A DNA stretch of 18,698 nucleotides from Physocladia obscura. Lineage: Eukaryota > Chytridiomycota > Chytridiomycetes > Chytridiales > Chytriomycetaceae. The stretch spans positions 1 to 18,698 of the forward strand of contig JADGJH010000432.1 of the NCBI GenBank assembly GCA_027596945.1. The letters are read 5' to 3'. Position 1 is the stretch's first letter. Each line of letters starts with the position of its first letter. Below the pieces are notes generated by a model that was not told the origin of the DNA, did no database searches, and saw nothing but the letters and a program-made list of their open reading frames with translations. The translations under genes and the position numbers were made by a program. Shown piece after piece: positions 9,387 through 17,840 of the stretch.

Positions 9387-10179
9387 TTACTTTAATTCTG
9401 TCAACTCTGACATTGTTGTTTTCATCAAATATTTTCTTAAGGTATTTTGTTGGGCTGTGTAGTGCAAGATTGTCTCTTTGGTTAACATATTTTCAATTTT
9501 CTCCTCTAGTATCCTTTGCTGCTGTTTTGAGAATTGTTTATTTGCATTGCGGAGTTTCCTTGTTAGCCACAACATTGATTTTGTCTTGGCAAGTGTGTTA
9601 TCAGCTATTGTGTCAAAGCATGGTATACCATCTAAAGCCACATATGCATCCTGCGTTTCTTCAACACTCACTATCCAGTCTCTTTCAAGTTCTTTGCTTG
9701 CACTGTGTATTTCATACCATAGTTTAGGGCCATAGTCTCCTCTTTCATGCTCATGAGCAGCATGCATGCATTTCTTGGTTGAGTTTCTTAATCACCACCA
9801 TTTATCTTCAACAATTTTTTTATCTATCTTCTTTCCAGTATCATATTTCTTTATTGGTAGTGTTAACTCTGCTGCTTCCATAAGTGCATCTTCAAGTTGC
9901 TGTAGTATTGATGATATTTTTGCACCAACAAGTTCCCTATCCTCTGGGTCTGTCAGTTTTTCATATGCCATTGGCATTTGGCATTCAATTTTTTCTGCTA
10001 TCTTGGTGTGCTATCTCATTAGTTTGGAATCACCTGCTTTTGGTTTATGCTCCAGCTCAATTTCTTTAATTATGCTGTGCAGTGTTATTCCATCAAGAAC
10101 TTTTGTTTTGTGTTCAAAATTTTCCCATTCTTCTTTTGTTGCTCCAGTAGTGTCTATCATTTTCCTTTTAATCCTTGGC
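9387..10179 (-). pseudogene. LINE ORF2 connector between endonuclease and reverse transcriptase
   Basis: Three same-frame blocks (10011-10271, 9792-9977, 9387-9767) are separated by single stops, including a TGA after EDKWW. They are helical and charged, with segments such as RKLRNANKQFSKQQQRI resembling the linker region of RNase H-bearing LINEs. No catalytic motifs are expected here. Confidence 0.5.
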
Positions 10180-11034
10180 AGTTCATTAGCCATACTGAAA
10201 ACTTTTTCAGAGTTAAATGTTGCAATTACTGGCACATGATATGATACTTGGCTATCATATAGCTTTCTCATGCTGTCACATTTTTCAACTTACTCTGTAA
10301 GTTTTTGTGATGCCCATATTCCATCTAGGCAACTTGCTTGTATTATTTCCATGTCCATCCTATTGGTAATATTGTTATCTTTGATACCAAATCTAGTGTA
10401 TCCCATTTTATTCTGTATATATCTGAGAGTTGACCACTTTTCATGTGTTCAAATATTTCATACTTTTTTGTTGCTCGTGGAGCATCACTTTTAGATTATG
10501 AGTCTATTTCTGCATCAAGGACTTCATTCCAGTCTCTTAACCAAATAGATTCTATATTATTTTGTTTGTCTTCTTCAATTGTCTGGTTAATCCAGCATGA
10601 CATTGTTTCTGTATTTGTTTTTGTTGCTGATGATGTGATTCTCACTTTCCCACTTTTCAGTGCCAAGATAATTGAAATAAGTGTGGATCCAATTTTAAAT
10701 GGAGTTTTTTTATACAGATGTCTTGCCATTTTATCTGTTAGGAGTATTGCTATACCTCCAGATATTACCATTTTGTGTTATGCATGCATCTGTTGCAAAG
10801 CACCTTGTGATTCTGTGCAGCTTCATGTATAGTTGATAGGCAACTTTTTGCACTCATTCTTGTTTCAGTGAGTGCTACTATATGTATATTATACTTTTTA
10901 ATTGTATCTATTGTGGTCCATGCTTTTACTCTGGTGATTGTGTTGAGGTTGTGTGTTAAAACATTAATTGAGTTATTATTAATTTCACCAATGGTACTAC
11001 TTCCAACAAGTGTGGTTGCATCAATTGGATACAT
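10180..11034 (-). pseudogene. LINE ORF2 AP-like endonuclease domain, inactivated
   Basis: The block starts at ATG 11034. VLTHNLNTI carries the first catalytic Asn and IVALTETRMS the catalytic Glu of exonuclease-endonuclease-phosphatase (APE-like) domains. After a frame change at about 10770, GGIAILLTDK and then LRDWNEVLDAEIDS match the G-D-W/F-N block. Further on, LDGIWAS matches the D-x-I-W-A-S block. The final S-D-H catalytic motif appears as SYH (10236-10244): Tyr stands where Asp should be, so this copy would not nick DNA even if the frames were mended. Known role in the family: first-strand target cleavage for target-primed reverse transcription. Confidence 0.7.
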
Positions 11035-11037
11035 TTA
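11032..11037 (-). promoter_or_regulatory. ORF1 stop / ORF2 start junction, TAAATG
   Basis: The ORF1 frame ends in TAA (11037-11035) and the next codon in the same frame is ATG (11034-11032), which opens the endonuclease block. With no spacer, translation of ORF2 would need reinitiation or stop readthrough. Abutting or overlapping stop-start junctions are known in some non-LTR elements, such as the TAATG of SART1. Confidence 0.5.
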
Positions 11038-13141
11038 TAGTATTGGATCTGATCTTATTTGGCTAGTGCTTTCATTATTATTTGTTTGTTCATCAATTTC
11101 TTCTATCACAACAGTTTCTCTTTTCCTTTTCTTTGTTTTTAGTGTATCAATTGCTTCAATTTTTCCAACATTATGTTTTGTAGATGTAGGTGGCTTTGAG
11201 TTGAGCCATAATGTAATTTTTGATGGTTTTTTGTTCCCTACATTTTTAATATGTTTCCAGCACTACTGGTTTCTGCAAAGGAGAAAGCTCTTCATCTATT
11301 TCTGCCTGTTTGTTAGTTTGTGTGTTTAAGATTTTGGTGGCTTTCTGCACTGCTGATCTGCACTTTTCAGGTTCAGACATCCCTTTTGTTGGTTGTTCTT
11401 GCACCATGTTGTTGCCACTTTCCCTTTGTATCCTTTCATATTCAATTCTTTGCATTTCAAGTTCTTTGCAAATACATACATTGCTACTACTGCTGCCACT
11501 GTTACCATGCATTGTGCATACTGTCATAGTGAGGTATCCATTGTTTGTGCTGTTTGCAATAAAGTGTTCAGCAGCCATTATTTCATTTGCTGTTATTTTT
11601 CCATTCATTTTACCTTTTCCTTTACCATCTGTGGCTCCTCCCAGTGTTGGCATTAACTGATGTAATATTGTGCAGTTGTTTAGTTGATTTTCTTTTGCTG
11701 TTTTGTTTATGTTTATAATCTTGTTTCTGTGGTAGAGTTTGGTATTTGCATTGAGTTGAAGATTTTTTATTTGTTCACACTCATTCAGTTTTTTTGATAT
11801 TCCACTATTACTTCTGTTGTTCTTCCATTGACTCCTCTGACAAGTAGTTGGAGTGTTCTGTTGTATTCACATGTTGTTCCTATTTTATTAGGTTCTTTGT
11901 ATGAGTGAATGTTTTTGTTCCATTTGCTTTTTACCTGTTTCATATCACCATGTTGATTTCTTCTGATGTTGGTACACCATTAGCTGGTGTCATGGTTTCA
12001 AATGCTTCACTTTCATCCACATTGGATGTTCTATCAAGATCCTCCATGAGTGTTCCATTTTTGGTGTTTTCCTTACATACATTGCTCATCATTTCTGTAG
12101 CCTCTGCTGAGATTGGGCACGTAAAGTTGAAATTTGGAATAAGTCCAAAAAGACCACAATTAAGTTGTTGATTCAACACTGCATCATCACTTTGCAATTT
12201 TCCAGTTTTGTGTTTCTTGATAGAAATTGGTTGAATTGTAGTCACTGCTTGACGTTCCATGCTATATTCTGAAGTCTTTTATTCTGTAGTTCCATAATGC
12301 TAGATTGTTTTTTAATTTTTCTCATGATTGAATCAAGTGATGGCAGTGGTCTTGGGAGATTGTCCACAATTTGTAAGAGATCTGAAGCCATTTGTTGTGT
12401 CATACTAGACATTCTGTTGTGTTTTCCCTCATTTGTTTCAATTGCAGTACTTTGTGCATTGGAATTACTGCCCAGTTCTTCAATTTGCTGCTCATGTTCA
12501 GTCATACTGTTTTCTAGATTGCTGCACCGCTGTTCAAGACCACTTATCTTCTTTTGAAGTGCCTCAATTTCTCCTTGCAGTCCATCACTTATTGTGGTTT
12601 GTATCAGCTGTTGGAGTTGTGAGTTGTTTTGTCTGGTGTTGTTCTTGTCATTTGTCTGCAGATCCATCAAGATATTGCGTTCATATGTTTCACCAGCTGC
12701 TGCAGCCTTGCTTGAGATTAGGCAAAGTGGCATGAGCATTTTGCTTCTGTTGCTGCTGTTGGAGTTGCTACAGCTATTGATGCCAGTGCTGCTGCTATTA
12801 TTGCCATTATCTTTATTGCAGTAGTTGTTTTCAGTGCCACTACTGTTACTTTGACTTCTGTTGCGACTTGTATTCATGTTTCCATCTTGTATTGGAATTC
12901 TGAATTTAGCACAAGCTACACAAACTTCCCTGGGGTGACTCTGCCCTTCATGTTCTATCTTTCTGATGCGTGCAGTGACTGTTTTGAGATCATTTTGTGT
13001 AAATCCTTCTGAATCCAGTCTTTCGATTTTAACTCCGTCAGCTTTGATATGAACAGTGCCACAACTGAAGCTTTGGCATTCAATTCCAAAGCTGCAGTTG
13101 TTCAAAGTGTTGTTTTCAAATGAGCTGCAGTTCCATTGAAT
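11035..13141 (-). pseudogene. LINE ORF1: CCCH finger, coiled coil, basic tail
   Basis: No clear ATG is visible at the start; the recognisable frame begins near 13141, just after a stop. Early in it (13049-13096) is a C-x5-C-x4-C-x3-H finger, and about 40 residues later a CVAC pair. A Ser/Asn-rich linker follows. At about 12650-12400 there is a heptad-like segment (EIEALQKKISGLEQRCSNLE, then EHEQQIEEL) typical of the trimerising coiled coil of LINE ORF1 proteins. Further blocks in other frames are at 11940-12260 and 11246-11653. A clean last block from about 11260 (CWKHIKNVG, later KTKKRKRE, a likely nuclear localisation signal) ends at TAA 11037-11035. Frameshifts and stops separate these blocks. 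The role, by analogy with other LINEs, is RNA binding in the retrotransposition particle. Confidence 0.55.
13049..13096 (-). other. Nab2/ZC3H14-type CCCH zinc finger motif in ORF1
   Basis: The minus-strand residues CSFGIECQSFSCGTVH give the spacing C-x5-C-x4-C-x3-H. This is the spacing of the zf-CCCH_2 fingers of Nab2 and ZC3H14, which bind poly(A) RNA. All four ligands are present. Poly(A) binding by this protein is inference. Confidence 0.5.
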
Positions 13142-13262
13142 TCAACTATTGGAAGTGTTTTCACATTCACATTTTTCCGCTACTTGTAATTCTTGACACT
13201 GGGAAAAATTTGCTTTATTTTAATCATTACAAAATGATTTTTTTCCTGAAGGCCACTGATAT
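13142..13262. other. 3' flank of the MyTH4-RhoGAP-like gene and 5' edge of the LINE
   Basis: The 121 bases contain the poly(A) signal of the upstream gene and then sequence that runs into the LINE ORF1. On the minus strand a pyrimidine-rich run ending in cag (about 13201) resembles a splice acceptor, but nothing else supports an intron. Confidence 0.4.
13214..13219 (-). terminator. AATAAA polyadenylation signal of the pseudo-GAP gene
   Basis: AATAAA lies 44 bases after the TGA at 13263-13265. The sequence aataaagcaa is shared with the 3' end of the upstream paralog (14747-14756). Confidence 0.5.
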
Positions 13263-14641
13263 TCAGCCCTGAGAACAAAATTGCATCAAAGCAAGAAGAA
13301 AAGCTTGTTCCATGCTTATATTATCAGTAGGTGTATTGATTTCATCAATTGGACTTCGCAAAAAAGTTGATGCCAGAACTGTTGCAATACTTTCACAAGT
13401 GTGCTTTTCTTCTTTCCCAAGAATATTTAAGAATTTTCCCATATATAGCAATACTTTTTTGTTGATGTCTGGCATTGAGCTCAACAAAGATTCGAAAGAA
13501 TCAACGCTTAAATCAGAGCAAGCAAATTGACGACCAATTTCTAGGCAGTTTTCATACAAATTTACTGGAACGAGAGGCTCAGCAAGTTCGTGAAACCAAA
13601 GCTTCAAAAGAGCTGCTGGAACATGAGGACTTGTAATTGTTCCCATGTCATATTTCCCTCTTTCCAGCCTTTCTCGTAATACTGAAGTTTAAAAAAATTA
13701 AAGCTTGGCAAGAGAAAACAAATCTAGATAACAAACCTTTAATTAAATCTGAGTCATCAGGAACACCAAAAATATCATCTGTCTCCGATCCATTCAGTCT
13801 AATAATCGCATCAGACAAAAATAACAAAATTCTTGGCATGGCAAGCCTTCGACCTGTTCCATCCTTTGGATTTTTTCGAGTCTGGCTCGTCATTAAATCC
13901 TGTAAAGTTTCCCCAAACAGCGACGTTCGAAACGGCGCCTCCTGAGCCCGTTCAATTTCTGAAATAGTTGGAGTCTTGTACCTGATCCCGCTGCTACAAA
14001 TTGAAGCAAGCTTTTTAAAGCAAAACTTTGCGATTCGGGCAATAGCTTCATTTTCGCGGGATAGTATTACTGCTGATGTATTTATGCTGTCGGTGTCTTC
14101 TGTTACAGTTATGCACCAAGTGGGGATGTCGCTCTCTGGCCACATGTTTGCAGGGACACCATCAAAGTGATGTTGAGCAAAATCTTTGACAACCGATTCA
14201 CAGTCTTTTGATGGCGGAAATACAGTGGTTAGAACACTGAAAAGAAGCCATCCACGAAACACCGACTCGCTGATCAAAGTAATCAACAAAAACAGAAAAT
14301 ACAAATAAGCCCTATCGTACTCACGATGATTTATTTCGAGAAACCTGATTCAATACTTGCATATAGATTTCGCTGCGCAAAGATCTAAATGTCACACCAA
14401 TATTTAGCAGTATTTGCACTTCCTTTATCGATCCATGATACGGCGGGCCATTAGAAACATCCGCCATGATATGATTTATTAGTTCAAAGCTTCGAACGGC
14501 CTCTTTATGAAGATGCCGTGGAACGTTTTCGAGTAATGGAGATTGCAATTGGTTCTGATCGAGGTTTTACTGATTATGACTGATGGTTACTGTGTCTCTT
14601 ACCCTGAATTTAAAGGTAGTGAAGTCACCAGTCAAGGTCAT
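13263..14641 (-). CDS. truncated MyTH4-RhoGAP paralog lacking the arginine finger (probable pseudo-GAP)
   Basis: Exons on the minus strand: 14641-14603, 14554-14325, 14269-13737 and 13681-13263. Introns are 48, 55 and 55 bases, all GT-AG, and the total of 1,221 bases gives 406 residues. Residues 1-13 (MTLTGDFTTFKFR) are unlike the paralog. Residues 14 to about 230 are most of a MyTH4 domain (LRSEIYMQVLNQ, SESVFRGWLL), and the rest is a RhoGAP fold (LLKLWFHELAEPL, EQAFLLAL). The arginine-finger motif G-I-F-R-V-P-G-D of the parent reads DIFGVPDD here (Gly258). The Arg four residues after the conserved Lys294 is His298, and the conserved Asn is Thr373 (ASTFLR). These correspond by motif to p50RhoGAP R85, R126 and N194. 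Frames and splice sites are intact, so it is probably expressed as a GTPase-binding or scaffolding protein without GAP activity (inference). It also has about 13 extra residues near position 150. It arose by tandem duplication of the gene at 14757-17521. I chose the start because the ATG exon splices in phase with intact consensus sites. Confidence 0.75.
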
Positions 14642-14756
14642 GCTCAGAGTTGATGATCTCTTCGAATTTTTTTTTTTCAAATACCCAATTTAAAAAAAGA
14701 AAAAGCAAACGAAAACAAATTCCTTTCCCACCCCAAGCAATGCAACTTGCTTTATT
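14642..14756 (-). promoter_or_regulatory. 115-base intergenic space: terminator of the upstream gene and promoter of the pseudo-GAP
   Basis: It contains the poly(A) signal at 14751-14756 and a run of about eleven T at 14667-14677 (A on the coding strand). Poly(dA:dT) tracts are common in fungal promoters. No TATA or other element can be called with confidence. Such a short gap suggests that the duplicate's promoter lies within or very near the parent's 3' end. Confidence 0.35.
14751..14756 (-). terminator. AATAAA polyadenylation signal of the WW-MyTH4-RhoGAP gene
   Basis: AATAAA starts directly after the TAA stop codon (14757-14759). Confidence 0.5.
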
Positions 14757-17521
14757 TTATGGAGTCGGAACAGACGGAGGTGAGTGCGTTAGCAATACAC
14801 GAATGAAAGCTTGTTCGAAATTTGTGTTTTCGAAAATCACAACTGGGTCGTCACTTGGGCATCGCAAAAAATTTGGAGCAAACACTAATGCAATATTTGC
14901 ATGCGTCATTCTTGTGAAACTTTGGTTTTGTGGGTCAGCCACAACTTTCAAAAAATTGAGCATATATAAAGCTACTCTGCGGTTGATATCTGGCATCTCT
15001 CCAATAAGTTCATACGCCAAAGCCCCAACGTCTTCTTCGGATTCTGGAATCGTAGCCTCACGCCCAATATCGATGCAATCGTCATATAAATCAGCCGGAA
15101 TTAAAGGCTCCGCAAGTTCTCTCAGCCAAAGCTTCAACAGAGAAGAGGCAACATGTGGATCGCTAATTCCGGTAACATCGTACTTTCCTCGTTCCAATCT
15201 AATACGTAGTTCTGTTGAATGAAGTCAATTAAAATTTTGCTAGAAAATAATTAAACCTCACCGTTAACCATGTCAATGTCTCCGGGTACGCGAAAAATAC
15301 CCTCTGTTTTGCATCCATTCAGAGTCAAAATGGCGTCAGTCAAAAACAGAAGAATTCTTGGAAGAGCCAATTTGCGCCCAGCACTGTCTTTTGGATTTTC
15401 CTTCGCCTGTACAGCCATGACATCCTCTAAAGTTTCGCCAAACAGCGATGCCCTAAATGGAGCTTCTTGTGCGCGTTCAATTTCTTGAATCATCGGAGTT
15501 TTTCCACGCGGCCCACTGCGACAAATTCTAATAAGTTTCTTGTTGCAATATTTTGCCAGTGCAGCGATCGCTTCATTTTCTCTAGAGTTCGTCTTTGTGG
15601 CCCAGTTTGGTAAAGAAATCGTTCCCCATGAGCCAGCGGGAACTCCTTCGTAATGCTCCAGAGTAAATGCTTTCACATACTCTTCCAAATCCTTCGAAGG
15701 CGGAAAAACAATAGTCACGACACAGAGCAACAACCACCCTCGAAATACGGATTCGCTGAAAAAATTCATTTATTGAATGAATATTTTATGCAAAAGTCAA
15801 TTTTAACACTTACGGTAGAGTATTTCCTCGAACTTGTTTCATAATTTGAACATAAATCTCGTCTCGTAAAAATTTCGACGTAACGCCCATATTTAGCAGA
15901 CTTTGGACTTCTCTAATCGACCCAGTGTATGGTGGACCTTGCGAAACATCGGACATTATATGTTTGATCAACCTGAAACTCTTTATTGCATCTTTGTGGA
16001 GGTGTTTTGGTAGATTTTCCAATAAAGGTCCGCGCAGAGTATCCTAGATTTCAAATCATAATCAGAACCATCAATGAGACATACAGCTTACTTTTTGGTA
16101 CATCAGTGCTTCTTCAACAGAAACAGTGTGCTTAATAAAGAGTCCACGTTTCATTTCAGTGAAGTGATCTTTGGCATAACCATCAATCTTAAATTTATTG
16201 ATATGAGCCGTATCAGGGAGAACGAAACTTGACATAATTAAATTAATACTCTGTTGCAAAGTAAATGACATAGATAGCCTTACTCTGGTTTCACTTTTGG
16301 AAGTGAAGCTAAGTTTTGGTTGTAGGGTACTTCGACAATTCTCCGCGGTGGCCTGTTGCTTCTCGTTTCACTTGGAGTTATTGGCGACATAGGATGCTGT
16401 TGAAGTTGTGGAGATGGTTCTTGTTGTTTCAGTTCTCCTGACGAATCTCTTGGAATAAGCATGGAAGGAGGCATTAAAGCAATTGAGCTACTGGTAGAAG
16501 CTCGGGCAGTGTTGGACGCATTTGTGACCGATGCCGCAGCACTGCTGCTGCCACCAGAGACCATCCCGAGATGTTCAAAACGAGACCGATTGCTACTTCC
16601 ACTATTGTAGTTATTGTTATTGTTGATGTTGTTGTTGTTGTTGAAACTATTCAAACTCGGAGCACGATCTCTAAGAGGAGAAGGAGCGAGGGGAGGCTGC
16701 TGCTGCTGCGGAATGAATTGTGCCTGTGACTGAACAAAAGGCTGTTGCTGTACAAGCTGAGCTTCACCGCTTATTTGAGAGCGTGCGATTGAACCATCAC
16801 TTTCGTCTTCCGATGAATGCGAAGAACCAAGCATTGTTGAACTCATAGTAGACATGCGTTTAAGAGCCGAAGTCATCTGTTTTCCCACAGCGGTGCTCTA
16901 TGGGTAATTGTTTAATCAACACTTCCAATTTGGAGTGAAATAATCAATTACTGACAACGAATCTCATCATACCTGTAAAGACCGCAACTGAATATTTCCA
17001 CAATGAAAAGATTCAATCAAGTGGATCAACACAGCAAATACTGGAGGTGTTTCATAGGTGCTTACCGGTATCACAACGCCTTCCAGCGGACGTCTCCACT
17101 CAGTCTGACCAGTGCCCGTATTGTAATAATAAGGCTGTATGGAATGCACAGGATCAACACCAAAGAAATGCTGTCAGTGGACTATTAATGATCAGGCAAA
17201 GGAAACTCACCAGGTTTCTCGCATCATCGTGCAACTCCCACCATTCGTCATCAGCACCTTCTGAATTGCGCATATGCCTGTAAGCATTAGTAATATCGAA
17301 TGCAGGGAACGAAAAAAAGGCGGGTAGTGTGGTTAGTTAGGGTCAGCAGAGTATATCGCTGCCAAACAAACGGTGGCTGGAAGTAACGCTCACACAATGG
17401 CTTCGATTGGCCGGTCCCACTGGAAACCGCCGGTTGCGATATTGAGGAAAAAAGTTGTTCCGGTGCTAGGATCAACGACCTCGCGGAACTCTGGCATGGT
17501 GCTCGGCAGAGGTTGCGACAT
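14757..17521 (-). CDS. ARHGAP39-like: WW-WW-MyTH4-RhoGAP protein, ARHGAP39/Vilse (CrossGAP) type
   Basis: Exons on the minus strand: 17521-17394, 17277-17211, 17134-17066, 16987-16973 (microexon), 16897-16295, 16250-16092, 16043-15814, 15755-15262 and 15211-14757. They sum to 2,220 bases, 739 residues. WW1 (about 10-40) has Phe12 at the first Trp position, then Trp35 and Pro38. WW2 (about 52-84) has WWEL, PYYYN, Trp78 and Pro81. Residues 94-294 are a Ser/Gln/Asn-rich linker. MyTH4 (about 300-500) shows GPLLENLPKHL, LRDEIYVQIMKQ, ESVFRGWLLL and GKTPMIQEIE. RhoGAP (about 505-730) shows EGIFRVPGD (arginine finger Arg579), LLKLWLRELAEPL (Lys615, Arg619) and VFAPNFLR (Asn702). In animals this family accelerates GTP hydrolysis on Rac/Cdc42, while WW domains bind proline motifs (Robo for Vilse) and MyTH4 domains bind microtubules or partners. 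A similar cytoskeletal role is inferred. The donor of the fifth intron is ambiguous: 16294, giving a 44-base intron, or 16283, giving 35 bases with the acceptor two bases later. Confidence 0.85.
16600..16760 (-). repeat. Asn and Gln codon repeats in the linker
   Basis: AAC/AAT repeats (about 16600-16643) encode Asn runs, and CAG repeats (16697-16711, 16742-16752) encode Gln runs. They form a low-complexity, probably disordered linker that may vary in length between strains. Confidence 0.8.
16973..16987 (-). other. probable 15-base microexon (LRSLQ)
   Basis: Between the WW2 exon and the linker exon, the minus-strand string attcag / 15 bases / gtatga gives consensus acceptor and donor sites in phase 0. 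It would add LRSLQ after VVIP, which recalls the IPLAKLQ after WW2 in animal ARHGAP39. Skipping it also keeps the frame, so alternative splicing is possible. Confidence 0.5.
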
Positions 17522-17840
17522 TTCGGTTTTAGCTTTTGAAACAACTCTCAAATTGATTCAGTGAAAACATGCGAAAAATCCCGTTTTGACACTAAGGAAA
17601 AGTTTATTGTGCTACGATTCTCCTCCAATAAGAAATACAATATCTTTTCTGCCAATTTATTAAATATTTCTCTTTTTGAAGTAAAACAAAGTATTTGTTG
17701 GATTTGCGCGAAAATGGTTTGAGAGGATAAAACAGTCTAGAAACTCCTTCCGATACTCCTCCGCTGTTTACTTTGGAATTGTGAAAGTCCACGGCATTTT
17801 GCAAAATGAAGAATTTTCATAACTTGTTCCCCAGAGCACC
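17522..17840 (-). promoter_or_regulatory. 5' flank of the WW-MyTH4-RhoGAP gene
   Basis: AT-rich but CpG-containing, so probably unmethylated host sequence. It should hold the leader and promoter. The start codon follows ccgaa, with a purine at -3. A 66-codon open frame on the minus strand (17604-17804) begins without an ATG and shows no recognisable motif, so I do not call it a gene. Confidence 0.35.

Larger units (their letters stand above)
4289..13141 (-). mobile_element. decayed LINE (non-LTR) retrotransposon with ORF1 and EN-RT-RNase H ORF2
   Basis: A coherent minus-strand series of coding blocks runs from about 13141 down to 4289: CCCH finger and coiled coil (ORF1), AP-type endonuclease, connector, reverse transcriptase with YVDD, RNase H, CxxC...H...C finger, and a Lys-rich tail. 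About twenty frame changes and many stops break it, so this copy cannot encode its proteins. The order matches I/Jockey-group LINEs that carry RNase H. The RNase H, finger and Trp/Arg-Cys tail resemble, from memory, elements abundant in arbuscular mycorrhizal fungi. At nearly 9 kb it is long for this class, and ORF2 alone would exceed 2,000 codons. Neither end is defined: no target-site duplication was found, and the 3' end may reach into 3840-4288. The 5' end lies within about 80 bases of the poly(A) signal of the neighbouring RhoGAP-like gene, in the same orientation. Confidence 0.8.

Noticed and set aside
9278..9727. 149-codon plus-strand open frame with a membrane-like composition
   Set aside because: Antisense shadow of the LINE connector; apparent hydrophobicity reflects the complementary strand of charged helices.
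9766..10239. 157-codon plus-strand hydrophobic frame
   Set aside because: Antisense to the end of the endonuclease and connector region, which carry the family motifs on the minus strand.
10868..11329. 153-codon plus-strand frame resembling a membrane protein
   Set aside because: Covers the ORF1/ORF2 junction on the opposite strand, where endonuclease motifs are clear; no independent evidence.
13195..13210. Possible 3' splice site (pyrimidine run then cag) on the minus strand before LINE ORF1
   Set aside because: No matching donor in the preceding gene; the gene already has a stop and poly(A) signal; the following frame soon meets a stop.
14650..15222. 190-codon plus-strand frame over the RhoGAP exon
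   Set aside because: Antisense of the last RhoGAP exon, whose motifs and splice sites are on the minus strand.
17604..17804. 66-codon minus-strand frame upstream of the WW-MyTH4-RhoGAP gene
   Set aside because: Begins at TTG, lacks a recognisable motif, and no splice link to the gene is evident.
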